DNA from: Acidobacteriota bacterium
Lineage (GTDB): Bacteria; Acidobacteriota; Thermoanaerobaculia; Multivoradales; Multivoraceae
DNA: 64,000 bases
Reading direction: 5' to 3'
NCBI GenBank assembly: GCA_028877275.1
Contig: JAPPFP010000014.1
Span: 248,001-312,000 of the forward strand
In this document: positions 8,216-22,021 of the stretch, piece after piece
How the letters are laid out: every line of letters starts with the position of its first letter
Numbering within the stretch: the first letter of the stretch is position 1
The notes under the pieces: generated by a model
Databases searched by the model: none
Told to the model about the DNA's origin: nothing
The model's input: only the letters and a program-made list of their open reading frames with translations
Position numbers and translations under genes: made by a program

Positions 8216-9105
8216 CGCTCGCGACCGTTTCCCAGTAGGCGACCGACAATCGGCTCCAGATCACGCAGCACGGAGGCCGGAACGACCGCGGGGTCGGTAA
8301 TCAAAGCTTGCTCCAGGGCATTGACGCAGGGACACTCTCCGGGGCCCCGCTCGGCCGGCAACGATTCGACGATCCGGGCCACCGCGGCCTGGGCGGTGCG
8401 CGCGTTCTGCCGCAGGACCGCGAGCACGGCCTCGACCGTCACGTCCTCTTCCTCCTCGTGCCAGCAGTCGTAGTCCGTGATCAGGGCCAGTGTCGCGTAG
8501 CAGATCTCCGCCTCACGGGCGAGCTTCGCCTCCTGCAGGTTCGTCATTCCGATCACGTCCGCGCCCCAGCCCCTGTGCATGAAGGACTCGGCGCGGGTCG
8601 AGAACTGCGGCCCCTCCATGCACACGTAGATACCACCGCGATGGACCACCGCTCCGGCCGCGGCCGACTGGTCCGCGCAAACCGCCATCAGCACCGGACA
8701 GATCGGATCGGCGAAGGCGACGTGAGCCGCCAGCCCGTTTCCGAAGAAGGTGTCCGGGCGGTGCCGCGTGCGGTCGATGAACTGGTCCGGCACGACGATG
8801 TGGGTCGGCTGGTAGCGCCGTCGCAGCGAGCCGACGGCTGAAAGCGAGATCAGCCGCTCCACCCCCAAGCTCTTGAACGCGTAGATGTTGGCGCGGAAGT
8901 TCAACTCGCTGGGCAGGATGCGATGACCCCGGCCGTGCCGGGCCAGAAAGGCGACCGGCCGGCCCCTGAGTTCTCCGAGCACAAAGACCTCCGACGGGCT
9001 TCCAAACGGGGTCGCGATCGCCCGTTCCTCATGAACCTCGAGTTCCTCCATGCCGTAGAGGCCGGAGCCGCCGATGATCCCGATCGGACCGACGTCAACG
9101 CTCAT
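8212..9105 (-). CDS. mtnP: S-methyl-5'-thioadenosine phosphorylase
   Basis: The enzyme splits methylthioadenosine, the by-product of polyamine and homoserine-lactone synthesis, into adenine and methylthioribose 1-phosphate. Visible motifs are IGIIGGSGLYGMEEL, the phosphate-binding RHGRGHRILPSELNFRANI, YVCMEGPQFSTRAES, and GMTNLQEAKLAREAEICYAT followed by DYDCWH. The 297-residue length matches the MTAP family. Hexameric inosine phosphorylases of the same fold are the alternative, but the NLQEAKLAREAEI and DYDCWH stretches favour MTA. The downstream apt gene would use the adenine released. Confidence 0.88.
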   Translation of the reverse strand: MSVDVGPIGIIGGSGLYGMEELEVHEERAIATPFGSPSEVFVLGELRGRPVAFLARHGRGHRILPSELNFRANIYAFKSLGVERLISLSAVGSLRRRYQPTHIVVPDQFIDRTRHRPDTFFGNGLAAHVAFADPICPVLMAVCADQSAAAGAVVHRGGIYVCMEGPQFSTRAESFMHRGWGADVIGMTNLQEAKLAREAEICYATLALITDYDCWHEEEEDVTVEAVLAVLRQNARTAQAAVARIVESLPAERGPGECPCVNALEQALITDPAVVPASVLRDLEPIVGRLLGNGRER

Positions 9106-10058
9106 GCGCTGGCGCTCCCGGCTATCGTCGAGTTCACGAGCAGGGCCGTCTCCAGCGCACGCCTGCCGGCCGCACCGTCGACGAACGGCGCCCCGCCGCC
9201 GGCGCAGCGGTCGAGAAACGCCTCGAGTTCGAGCCGTAGCGGCTCACCGCCCTCGACCTCGAGATCGGCAGCCAGAATCCGACCCGCCGGCCCGCCGGCG
9301 GAAACAACGCCTCCGCGGGCGGCCTCCTCTTCGCCGCGCACGCGCCGCGCCCCGCGCACCGTCTGCTTCTGATAGTCGAGCGAGAGATACCGATCCTCGA
9401 AGAACACTCGCAACTGGCGCACGCGTTCGGCCGAAACCCGGGAGGCTGTCAGGTTCGCGACGCAACCCGACTCGAGTTCGATCCGAACGTCGGCGATGTC
9501 GACCCGGTCCGACAGGACATCGATTCCGACCGCCCGCACCTCCCGCACCGGACTCGGGTCGAGGGCGTGGAGGATCTGCAGGTCGTGAATCATCAGGTCG
9601 AGGACGACGTCAACGTCCAGGCTGCGCGGGCTGAATGGCGACATCCGTTCGACTTCGACGAAGCGGGGCAAGAGGCCCAGCGCGAGCACTTCCTGGACGG
9701 CCGGATTGTAGAACTCGACATGCCCCACGGCCAGGACAACGCCCTGGGCGGCGGCCGCGGCGATGAGGGCATCCGCCAAGTCGAGATCCGCCGCGATCGG
9801 CTTCTCCACCAGCACGTGAATGCCGGCCTCGATCAGGCGCGCCGACACGTCCAGGTGATCGACCGTCGGCACGGCGACGACGGCGACGTCCACTGCGTTC
9901 AGAATCCCGTCGATCCCGGCCGCAACCGACGCGCCATGCTCGAGCGCGGCCTCTTCGGCCCGCGCCGGATCCGCGTCGACCACGAGCACCGCGTCGGGTC
10001 CCAGCAGGCGGGAAAGCAGGCGCACATGGTGGCGTCCCATCGCGCCGGCGCCGACCAC
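9102..10058 (-). CDS. Gfo/Idh/MocA-family oxidoreductase next to lpxA
   Basis: This is a 318-residue NAD(P)-dependent sugar oxidoreductase of the Gfo/Idh/MocA fold. It has a Rossmann motif VGAGAMGRHHVR at the very N-terminus, AVVAVPTVDHLDVS, and the family hallmark HVLVEKPIA (the Lys of EKP lies in the active site). The start used is a GTG at 10058; the frame is open upstream without a better start, so a few N-terminal residues are uncertain. It follows lpxA by 46 bases. Gfo/Idh enzymes beside lpxA include GnnA, which oxidises UDP-GlcNAc at C3 for 3-amino lipid A, but the partner aminotransferase GnnB is not in this window. GnnA is therefore only a candidate function. Confidence 0.75.
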   Translation of the reverse strand: MVGAGAMGRHHVRLLSRLLGPDAVLVVDADPARAEEAALEHGASVAAGIDGILNAVDVAVVAVPTVDHLDVSARLIEAGIHVLVEKPIAADLDLADALIAAAAAQGVVLAVGHVEFYNPAVQEVLALGLLPRFVEVERMSPFSPRSLDVDVVLDLMIHDLQILHALDPSPVREVRAVGIDVLSDRVDIADVRIELESGCVANLTASRVSAERVRQLRVFFEDRYLSLDYQKQTVRGARRVRGEEEAARGGVVSAGGPAGRILAADLEVEGGEPLRLELEAFLDRCAGGGAPFVDGAAGRRALETALLVNSTIAGSASA

Positions 10059-10104
10059 AACGGCCCGGACCGGAGCCTCCGCGCTCAGGGCGAACCCCCG
10101 TCCC

Positions 10105-10917
<813 letters not shown>

Positions 10918-10942
10918 GATCCGCGCCGCGGTCCGCGGTCCT

Positions 10943-11428
10943 TCAGGGCGCCACCATCGTGGAGGTGCAGACGGCTTCGACCGCCAGCTCCCCGTCGACC
11001 GTGGCCCGGCCCCGGAAGCGGGAGTGGACGGTGCGCAGGCGCAGCGACTCCACCTCCATCCGGAGTTGATCGCCGGGCACGACCGGCCGGCGAAAGCGCG
11101 CCCTCTCGATGCCGGAGAAGAAGAGAATCCGCTCGTCCCGGTCCTCGATCTCGTGAAGCAGCAGCAGCCCGGCCGTCTGCGCCATCGCCTCGATCACGAG
11201 GACGCCGGGCATGATCGGGTTGCCCGGGAAGTGGCCGTCGAAGAACGGCTCGTTGCGGGTCACGTTCTTGATCGCCACGACCCGCTTCCCCGGCACCAGC
11301 TCCAGCACCCGGTCGACCAGGAGGATGGGATAGCGGTGCGGCAGCACACTCGCGATCCAGCGTGAGTCGAACGGTCCGAGCGGCGCACTCACGGCGGCGC
11401 TCTCGGCTTCCTCCCGCTCCTTGCTCAC
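10943..11428 (-). CDS. fabZ: 3-hydroxyacyl-ACP dehydratase FabZ
   Basis: The enzyme dehydrates beta-hydroxyacyl-ACP in fatty acid elongation and competes with LpxA and LpxD for the same substrate. The 161 residues contain [16 protein letters not shown] and the hot-dog-fold active site [18 protein letters not shown], with the catalytic His in DGHF and a Glu in VIEAMAQ. The first codon overlaps the stop of lpxD by 4 bases (11425-11428), indicating coupled translation. Confidence 0.95.
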   Translation of the reverse strand: MSKEREEAESAAVSAPLGPFDSRWIASVLPHRYPILLVDRVLELVPGKRVVAIKNVTRNEPFFDGHFPGNPIMPGVLVIEAMAQTAGLLLLHEIEDRDERILFFSGIERARFRRPVVPGDQLRMEVESLRLRTVHSRFRGRATVDGELAVEAVCTSTMVAP

Positions 11429-12516
11429 GTCTCGTCTCCCCCGTCCGCCGCCGAATCGTCGTCGCCGCCGCGGCCCGCCGCTTCGAGCGCGCCCACGCGT
11501 CGCTCGAGCGCCCTGAGCGCGCTGCGCATCGCCGGCAGGCGCGACTGTAGCGCGTTCCGCCGGCGCCAGGCCGCGATCGGCACGGCGGGTATACCGGCGA
11601 CCCGCTGGTCCTCATCGACCTCCTGGAACACCGCCGACTTGGCCGCCACCTGCACCCCGTCGCCGATCCTGAAGTGACCGGCGACGCCCGCCTGTCCCGC
11701 CAGAAGCACCCGATCGCCGATCCGGCTGCTGCCGGACACGCCCGCCTGACCACAGAGGATGCATCCCTGGCCGATCTGCGCGTTGTGGCCGATCTGCACC
11801 AGGTTGTCGATCTTCGTTCCGCGCCCGATCGTCGTCGTGTCGAAGGTGGCCCGGTCCACCGCGGAGTTGGCGCCGATCTCCACGTCGTCCTCGATCACGA
11901 CCACGCCGACCTGGGGCAGCTTGATCTGGGAGGCAGCTTCGACGCCCTCCGCGTAGCCGAATCCGTCGGCGCCGAGAACGACACCGGAATGGACGACCAC
12001 CCGTTGGCCGATGCGGGCGCCGGCGTAGATCACGACATGGGGATGGAGCACGGTACCGGCCCCCAGACTGCAGCCCCGGCCTACCACCGCGTGGGCGCCG
12101 ATCACCACGCCCGGACCCAGCGTCGATCCCTCGCCAACCACGGCGAAAGCGTCGACCCGGGCGGTGGGGTCGACCTGGGCGGAAGCGTCGACCCAGGCCG
12201 TTTCGTGAACGCCGGGTTCCACCTCGGGGGCCGGAAAGAGAGCCGTCATCAGGTCGGCCAGGGCCCGGTAGGCGTCGTCGCAGAGCACCAGGTCGGCGCG
12301 GAGATCGGCAAGCGTTTCGCGAGACAAATCCCTGGACACAAGCAGTGCGCCGGCCTTCGAAGCCAGCGCCTCATCCCGGTACCGGGGATTGGTCAGAAAG
12401 GAGAGATCTCCAGGGCCCGCGGCCATCAGGGTGGCGATGCCGTCGATCGGCCGATCCGGATCGCCCTCGAGGTCAGCTCCAACCATCGCGGCAAGATCGG
12501 CGAGGCGGCGGGTCAC
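11425..12516 (-). CDS. lpxD: UDP-3-O-acylglucosamine N-acyltransferase LpxD
   Basis: This enzyme adds the second acyl chain to the lipid A precursor. The 363-residue protein has the N-terminal uridine-binding domain ([20 protein letters not shown]), a long hexapeptide-repeat beta-helix, the signature [19 protein letters not shown], and QIGHNAQIG containing the catalytic His. The C-terminal tail (345-363) is acidic and Gly/Asp-rich. It starts with GTG at 12516. The 106 bases upstream are shared with the divergent secreted-propeller gene. Confidence 0.95.
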   Translation of the reverse strand: MTRRLADLAAMVGADLEGDPDRPIDGIATLMAAGPGDLSFLTNPRYRDEALASKAGALLVSRDLSRETLADLRADLVLCDDAYRALADLMTALFPAPEVEPGVHETAWVDASAQVDPTARVDAFAVVGEGSTLGPGVVIGAHAVVGRGCSLGAGTVLHPHVVIYAGARIGQRVVVHSGVVLGADGFGYAEGVEAASQIKLPQVGVVVIEDDVEIGANSAVDRATFDTTTIGRGTKIDNLVQIGHNAQIGQGCILCGQAGVSGSSRIGDRVLLAGQAGVAGHFRIGDGVQVAAKSAVFQEVDEDQRVAGIPAVPIAAWRRRNALQSRLPAMRSALRALERRVGALEAAGRGGDDDSAADGGDET

Positions 12517-12622
12517 GAAGCGAGCCTACCGGAAGCGCGACACGCGGAAGCGGCGAAGCGGATACGATGCGCACCGATCCACAGCCGATATCTCCTTGCT
12601 ACGACCGGGAGGTCCGATCTCG

Positions 12623-13993
12623 ATGAACACCGCAACATTGCCCCTGCACCGCAGCCACGCCATCCTTCTCGCGGCCCTCGCCTGCGCCGCGCTCAGCGCC
12701 GGTACGGCTGCCGCATCCGACAACTGGCCCCAGTTCCGCGGCCCGGGCATGAACCCGGCCGTCTCCGACAACGCCGCCCTGCCGGATCGCTGGAGCCAGA
12801 CGGAAAACGTCGAGTGGGTCGCCGAGATCCCCGGTCTCGGGTGGTCCAGTCCGATCGTCTGGGGCAACCAGGTGTTCCTGACGACCGCGGTCTCCGAAGG
12901 CGACTTCGAACGGCCCCAGGCCGGTCTCTACGCGGCCCGCGGGCGCAGCGAACCGCCGCAGGCGCAGCACGACTGGCGCGTGTACTGCCTGGATCTGGCG
13001 ACCGGGGAGGTGCTGTGGCAGCGCTCCGTCAAGGCCGGAGTACCAGAGTTCCCGCGCCACCAGAAACAGACCTACGCCTCGGAGACGCCGACCACCGACG
13101 GCGAACGCGTCTACGCACGTTTCGGCGACCTCGGCGTGTACGCGTTCACGATGGAGGGCGAGTCCGCGTGGAGCTTCGACACGCCCTACCGCCCGACCAT
13201 GTGGGACTACGGCTCAGCCTCCTCGCCCGTGCTGCACGACGACCTGCTGATCATCCTCTACGACAACGAGGAAGAGTCCTGGATCGCCGCGCTCGACAAG
13301 AACACCGGCGAACAGCGCTGGCGCACGAGTCGGGAAGAGGTGTCGAGCTGGGCGACGCCGTTCGTCTGGTCCAACGACGCCCGCACCGAGATCGTCACCA
13401 GCGGCAAGAACCGGATCCGCTCGTACGGCCTGGACGGCCAACTGCTGTGGGAGATGGACGGTCGCATGTCCTGGGCGGCCATCGCCACGCCGTTCGCGGC
13501 TCACGACATGGTCTACGTCAACTCCGGCTACTTCCAGGATCAGCGCCGGCCGGTCTTCGCCATCCGTCCGGGGGCGCTGGGTGACATCACCCTCGAAGGG
13601 GACGCGGCGGAGAGCGAGTTCGTTGCCTGGCACCAGCCCAAGGCCGGCAACTACAACACCTCGCCGCTCGTCTACAAGGGCGTGTACTACAGCCTGCTCG
13701 ACCGCGGCTTCTTCGAGGCGTACGACGCGCTGACCGGTGAACCGGTGTACGGCCGGAAGCGGGTGGCTCCCCGCGGCGGCGCCAGCTTCACCTCATCTCC
13801 GTGGGCCTACAACGACCGCGTGTTCGCGCTCAGCGAGCAGGGCGACACGTACGTGATCCGCGCGGGCCCGGAGTACGAAGTACTGCACACGAACAGCCTC
13901 GACGAAATGGCGATGGCCTCACCGGCGGTTGTCGGCGACCGGCTGCTGATCCGTACCCGGTCGAAGCTCTACAGCATCCGCAACCCGGAGTAG
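12623..13993 (+). CDS. secreted PQQ-type beta-propeller protein
   Basis: The 456-residue protein has a cleavable signal peptide (residues 1 to about 32, hydrophobic core ILLAALACAALSAGTAAA). The mature part begins SDNWPQFRGPGMNP, the usual opening of secreted PQQ-like WD propellers. Repeated blade motifs follow, such as VYCLDLATGEVLWQRSVKAG, SPVLHDDLLIILYDNEEES, and AALDKNTGEQRWRTSREEV. These fit an outer-membrane- or periplasm-associated propeller; PQQ binding or enzyme activity is not shown by the sequence. It is the only plus-strand gene inside the minus-strand bam/lpx locus and has a paralogue at 40566-41990. The start is ATG at 12623, with GGGAGG about 11 bases before it. Confidence 0.8.
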   Translation: MNTATLPLHRSHAILLAALACAALSAGTAAASDNWPQFRGPGMNPAVSDNAALPDRWSQTENVEWVAEIPGLGWSSPIVWGNQVFLTTAVSEGDFERPQAGLYAARGRSEPPQAQHDWRVYCLDLATGEVLWQRSVKAGVPEFPRHQKQTYASETPTTDGERVYARFGDLGVYAFTMEGESAWSFDTPYRPTMWDYGSASSPVLHDDLLIILYDNEEESWIAALDKNTGEQRWRTSREEVSSWATPFVWSNDARTEIVTSGKNRIRSYGLDGQLLWEMDGRMSWAAIATPFAAHDMVYVNSGYFQDQRRPVFAIRPGALGDITLEGDAAESEFVAWHQPKAGNYNTSPLVYKGVYYSLLDRGFFEAYDALTGEPVYGRKRVAPRGGASFTSSPWAYNDRVFALSEQGDTYVIRAGPEYEVLHTNSLDEMAMASPAVVGDRLLIRTRSKLYSIRNPE

Positions 13994-14002
13994 CGCCCGG
14001 CC

Positions 14003-14019
14003 GCCGCGCTACTCGCGGC
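14003..14019. terminator. hairpin between convergent genes
   Basis: GCCGCG (14003-14008) and CGCGGC (14014-14019) form a 6-base stem with loop CTACT. It fills the 25-base gap between the converging propeller gene and skp-like gene, the place where a bidirectional terminator is expected. It lacks a T-run on either side, so intrinsic termination would be weak. Confidence 0.35.
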
Positions 14020-14570
14020 TACTCGGCGGGAGTCGCCGGGTACGCGGCGTTGTAGCGCTCGATGATCAGGTTCGTGATGTCCGCGGCGTCGGCCGCGAAC
14101 AGCAGGCCGCCCTGGAACTTGTTGAAGATCGCGGTGTAGCCGAACTCCCGGCCGACCTGGGCGATGATCGGCAGCACCGCCTGCTCGATCGCCCCGAACC
14201 TCTCGCCCTGCACCTTCTGCATCTCGCGGTTCGCGTCGTCCTGGGCGCGGCGCAGGTCAATCGTCATGTCCTCGAGCTGCTTTTCCAGTTCGGCCAGGCG
14301 GTCCTCGGCCAGGGTCAGCCGACCGTCGTTGTACTGCTGCTGCAGCGCCGCCAACTGCTCCTGCCTGGTCGTGAGCTCCGCCTGCTTCTCGTCCCGGAGC
14401 CGGGTGAGTTCCTGGACCGCGTTCTGGCCGCGCGCCGACTCCTGCAAAAGGCGCTCGACCTCGACCACGGCGATCTTGCTCTGGGCCGCAACCGGCCCGG
14501 CGAGGAGGACGCCGGCGAGGACGGCGGCGGTCGCCGCGGCGGCGCGGAATCCAATCGGTTTGACGTTCAT
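14019..14570 (-). CDS. skp: OmpH/Skp-family periplasmic chaperone
   Basis: This is a 183-residue secreted protein with a signal peptide ending in AGPVAAQ. The mature start SKIAVVEVERLLQES is the standard Skp/OmpH beginning. It is followed by a long charged coiled coil (about 50-130: LRDEKQAELTTRQEQLAAL and LEKQLEDMTIDLRRAQ) and a compact C-terminus (FGYTAIFNKFQGGLLFA). Skp holds unfolded outer-membrane proteins on their way to BamA. It lies 22 bases downstream of bamA on the same strand, the usual arrangement. Confidence 0.9.
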   Translation of the reverse strand: MNVKPIGFRAAAATAAVLAGVLLAGPVAAQSKIAVVEVERLLQESARGQNAVQELTRLRDEKQAELTTRQEQLAALQQQYNDGRLTLAEDRLAELEKQLEDMTIDLRRAQDDANREMQKVQGERFGAIEQAVLPIIAQVGREFGYTAIFNKFQGGLLFAADAADITNLIIERYNAAYPATPAE

Positions 14571-17038
14571 CTTCGTAGTTCTCCGTGAGGCGTCAGAAGC
14601 TGGTTCCGATACTGAAGTCGAAGCTGTCGAACCGCTCCCGGTCGAAGCCTCCGAGGTCGTCCAGCGGATTCAGGTTCGTAGCGTAGATGAAGCGGAGCGG
14701 AGCTCCAAGGATGGGCACGTTGACCCGAAGCTCGATTCCGGCGGACATTCGCATGTGGTTGAAGTCGACGTCCTGGTCGTCGCCGTAGACGTTGCCGGCG
14801 TCGAAGAAGGTCACGACCCGGAAGGGACCGTTGACCAGGGTGTGGTGCTCGAGGTTGATCACGACGCTCTTGTTGCCGCCCTGGGGGAAGCCGTTGCGGT
14901 CGAGGAGAGTGCGCCCGGTTTCCGGATCGCGCACCCAGATGGAACGGAACGCGAAGCCGCGCAGGCTGTTCTCGCCGCCCAGCAGGTAGCGGTCGAGGAA
15001 GAACAACTCGCGCGCGTTGCCCGCGCCGTCTTCCCCGAACGGTTGGATGTAGCCGAGCTGGATGTTCGCCCGCCCCACCGTCCGCAGCCCGCGGTTCGTC
15101 AGCGGCACGGTGATCGCCGCGTTCAGCGACGGGCGAATGAAGAAGGACTCGCCGCCCAGGGGGCCGCCGGCGTACTCGAGGGATGCGACCAGGCGCTTGC
15201 CCTGGGTCGGCTCGAGACGGCTGTTGTGGCTGTCGAACTGGTAGGTGGCCGTGACCGAGCGGCGGTTGAACTCGAACGCCTGCTCGAACGTGTCGCTCGT
15301 CGGGTCGTCGCTCTGCTCCGGGTTGTCGAAGAAGTAGAAGGTCTGCGACTGGTAGCTCTCGATGTCCATGTTGCTGTAGGCCAACTGGACGAGTTCCCAC
15401 CGGCGGAACGACCGGCCGTAGGTGAGGACGCCGCCGGCCTCCTTGCTCCGGTAGCGCTGGTCGATCAGGAGGTCGAAGTCCGTGTCCCGATTGAAGAGCT
15501 GAATCCCGAAGTTCTGGGGGCGATCCTTGACCCAGGGCATGTAGTACGAGACGTCGAAGATGTCGCGGTAGCGGCCCGTCTGAATCGACACGCCGACGGT
15601 CTCGCCGCGGCCCAGGAAGTTGCGGGTGCGCAACGCCGACTGGACAAAGAAGCCGTCGAGTTCGCTGTAGCCGCCGCCGAACTGAACCTCGGTCTGCCCG
15701 GTCTCGTTGCCCTTGACGGTGATGTCGACCTGCTTGTCGTCCGTGTCGTAGTCGACCTCGACGGGGTCGTCCTCGTTGACCACGTAGTACTCGAGCTGGC
15801 TGAGCCGAAGCAGGCTCGTGCGCAGCATGCCCGAGTTGAAGACGTCGCCTTCCTTGAGCAGCATCTGGCGGCGGAGCACCCGGTCGCGCGTCCGGTCGTT
15901 GCCGGTGAACTCCATCCGCCCGATCCGGAACTGGTCGTTCTCCTCGACGGTCACCAGGATGTCGGCAACCAGATCCTCGCGCTCGATGACCTCCATCTTC
16001 ACGTCGGCGAAGATGTAGCCGCTGTTCCGGTACAACTCCCCGATCTGCTCGACGCCCTCGTCGATGACGTCCGACCGCAGCCAGCCACCCTTGGGATCCT
16101 TGAACATCGCAACCAGCAGGCCCTCGGGCAGAACCTCGGCCCCCTCGACCTGAACCTCGCCCAGCTTCCAGCGAGGACCCTCCTCGATCGGAATCACGAG
16201 GGCGAGCTGGCGCTTGCGGTCCTCGATGCGCTCGGCGTTCGGCTTGCGCTCGATCACGTCGAGTTCGGGCTCGCCGACCTCGACGTCCTTGTAGCCGAAC
16301 TGGCGGTACAGGCCCTTGACGTTGTCCAGGTCCTCCTGGACCGTGGCCGAGTTGAACACGTCGCGCTTCCGGATCCGCGTCAACAGATTGGACTTCTTCG
16401 TCTTCTCCATCTGCCGCCGGAGGCGGCCGGCGGAGAACACCTCGTTGCCCTCGAAATCGACCTGGCCGATCTTGACTCTCCCGCCCTCGTCGACGGTGAT
16501 CAGCACCCGCTTCTCGCCGAGATCCGCGTCCTGGATCTCGACGTGGATACCCGCGAACCGGAAGCCGCGTTCCTCGTAGAGCTTCTTGATCGCCTCTTCG
16601 AGCCGCGCCAGTTCGCCCAGGTCCAGCGGCAAGCCCTCGAAGACCGAGATCCGCTCCCGGTCCGTCATGTCGCCGATGTCGCTTCGTTTCACTTTCTTCA
16701 GGCCGTCGTACTCGAGCGAGACCAGGAGCGGCCTTTCCGCGACCGTCACCCGGACCAGGACGCCTTCGCCCTGCGCCTCGGCCGCGATCGAAATGTCATC
16801 GATCAGCTTGCGCTCCCAGAGGTCCTTGATCCGCTCGTTCACGCGGCCGGGATCCCAGGGCTTTCCGGCCTCGATGTCCAGGTAGTAGTTCAGACTGTCT
16901 TCGCTCAACGTCTCGACGCCGGCGTACTCCACCGACACGATCGGCCGGCCGACCAGCAACTGGCCAACGGCAGGCACGGCCAGCAGGAAGACGCCCACCA
17001 GCGCGCACGGCCATGCCAGCCGTCGAAAGACCTTTCGA

Positions 17039-19507
<2,469 letters not shown>

Positions 19508-19517
19508 GGACCAGAGT

Positions 19518-20188
<671 letters not shown>

Positions 20189-20192
<4 letters not shown>

Positions 20193-21406
20193 GTGCGTGC
20201 GCTCCTCATCGCCTCGACCGGGTGAAGAAGGCTCGCCTTGCGCGCCCCGATCACGGCGGCCGCGGCCGTGAACAGGACGGTCACAACCAGTACGACGAGC
20301 ACATCCGTGCCCCGGACCAGGAACGGCACGTAGTCCACGACGTACACCTCCGACGGCGTGGAGATCACGCGGTACCGGTCGAGGAACGCCGCGAGCCCCG
20401 CGCCCGCCACGCCGCCGAGGCCCGCGCCGCCGACCGAAAGCAGCGCGCCGAGCAGGAGGAACACCCGCTGCAATCGGGCCGGCGGCGCACCCATCGCGGC
20501 GAGCACGCCGACCTCGGCGCGCTTGCTCGAGAGCACCATGGACAATGCGGCGAGCAGGGCGAACGAGGCGACCGCGACGATCAGCGCCACTGCCGAGAAC
20601 ACGAGCGCCTTCTCGAGGCGCAGCACGAACAGAAGCGCCCGGTTGGCCTGCCTCCAGGTCGTCACCGTCGCCACGGCCGGGTCGATTCCCCGGCGCAGGA
20701 AGGCGCCGATCTCCTCCGGATCCGCCTCCGGGGCAAGCGTCAGGTCCAGTCGCCTGTCCCCCCGCGCGAACAGGGCGGAGGCCTGCCCGAGCGGCAACAG
20801 CACCGGATCGTCCGCTTCCTCAGCGCGGCCCGACCGGTAGATCAGGTCGACCGCCAGCATCCGGGTCCGCGGCTGGGGTCCGACCGGCGTGAGCCCGGGG
20901 CGCGGCGAAACAACGCGAACCACGTCGCCCACGGCCAGCCCCATTCGCAGCGCCACGGAGACGGGCACGATCAGTCCGGGCGTCGCCTCTCCCCGGACCG
21001 GGATCCAGGGCGGCGGCGTCTTCTGGTAACCCAGCATCTCCACCGCGAACGGACGGTCGTCATCGGCCAGCCAGCCGCGCGCATAGAGCAACTCCTGTAC
21101 GCCCGCGACACCGTTCGTCGCGGCGGCCAGTTCCGCCAGGCCCCGAGCGCTTTCCGTCGTCGTCCGGCCCTCAGGAGCACTTCCGGTGACGCGTGCGCCC
21201 CCGAGTTCGATCTGGAGGGCAGGCGTGTATCGCGCCAGATCGTCCAGCAGGAGGTTCTGAAAGCCGGCGAGCGCCGCCAGCGCCAGCACGAGCGCCGCCG
21301 TGCCCACCGCCAGACCGCCCGCCGTCAGGGTGGACAGCGCCCGGATGTGCGCGTCCGCGCGGGTGGACCGGAAGTACCTGACGGCTATGTGCCAGACGAA
21401 CCCCAC
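20189..21406 (-). CDS. lolC: LolC/LolE-type lipoprotein-releasing permease
   Basis: The 405-residue permease has the MacB/FtsX layout. The first transmembrane segment is in the N-terminal 55 residues (TLTAGGLAVGTAALVLALAA). A large periplasmic domain follows, and three C-terminal transmembrane helices lie at about 270-385 (LVFSAVALIVAVASFALLAA, FLLLGALLSVGGAGLGGVAG, VLVVLVVTVLFTAAAAVIGA). The N-terminal VWHIAVRYFRSTR start is typical of LolC/E. Only one permease gene is present, so it probably acts as a homodimer (LolF-like). It overlaps lolD by 4 bases. Confidence 0.85.
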
Positions 21407-21418
21407 GGCGACGCGAGG

Positions 21419-21958
21419 CTACTCCGAAGCGCCCTCCAGCACGCCGATGTAAGGCAGGTTGCGGTAGCGGTCGTCGTAGTCCAGGCCGTAACCGACGACG
21501 AACACGTCGTCCACCTCGAAGCCGCGATAGTGGATCTGAACCGGCGTCTCCCGCTTGCAGGCCTTGTCGAGCAGCACGCAGAGCCGCACGGAACGCGCCC
21601 CCCTGAAACCCATCAGCGCCATGATCGTCCGCATCGTGTAGCCGGTGTCCACGATGTCCTCGATGAGCAGAACGTCGCGCCCGGCCAGGGAGTGATCGAG
21701 GTCGCGGCGGATCCGCACTTCGCCGGGCGAGGTCGTCTCGCCCCGGTAGCTCGAGGTCTGGAAGAAGTCGACGACGAGCGGCCGGGACAGCCGCTGGAGG
21801 AGGTCGGACATGAAGAAGACGGAGCCCTTCAGCACCCCGACGCAGAGCAACTCCTCGCTGTCCGCGTAATCCCTCTCGATCTCGGCGGCCAGCTCGCCGA
21901 CCCGGCGGTCGAGCACTTCCCTCGAAATCAACTCGCGCGGCATGCCGTCTTCGGTCAT
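21419..21958 (-). CDS. hpt: hypoxanthine phosphoribosyltransferase
   Basis: The enzyme salvages hypoxanthine and guanine to IMP and GMP with PRPP. The 179 residues include LLCVGVLKGSVFFMSDLL, the flexible-loop SSYRGETTSPGEVRI, the PRPP-binding DVLLIEDIVDTGYTM, and FVVGYGLDYDDRYRNLPYIG at the C-terminus. The ATG at 21958 was chosen; the frame extends further upstream but into the divergent purine phosphorylase gene. It is 12 bases upstream of the lolC start on the same strand, so it may head the lol-clpC-bam transcript. Confidence 0.93.
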   Translation of the reverse strand: MTEDGMPRELISREVLDRRVGELAAEIERDYADSEELLCVGVLKGSVFFMSDLLQRLSRPLVVDFFQTSSYRGETTSPGEVRIRRDLDHSLAGRDVLLIEDIVDTGYTMRTIMALMGFRGARSVRLCVLLDKACKRETPVQIHYRGFEVDDVFVVGYGLDYDDRYRNLPYIGVLEGASE

Positions 21959-22021
21959 GGAACTCCTCAGGATATGGTCTGCCGCACTCCAAGCCTGGAG
22001 CGGGCGACCCGAGAAAACGCC

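Noticed and set aside
20222-22021. Upstream extension of the purine phosphorylase frame
   Set aside because: The open frame continues for 1.8 kb opposite lolC and hpt, but family similarity begins only near the GTG at 22022.
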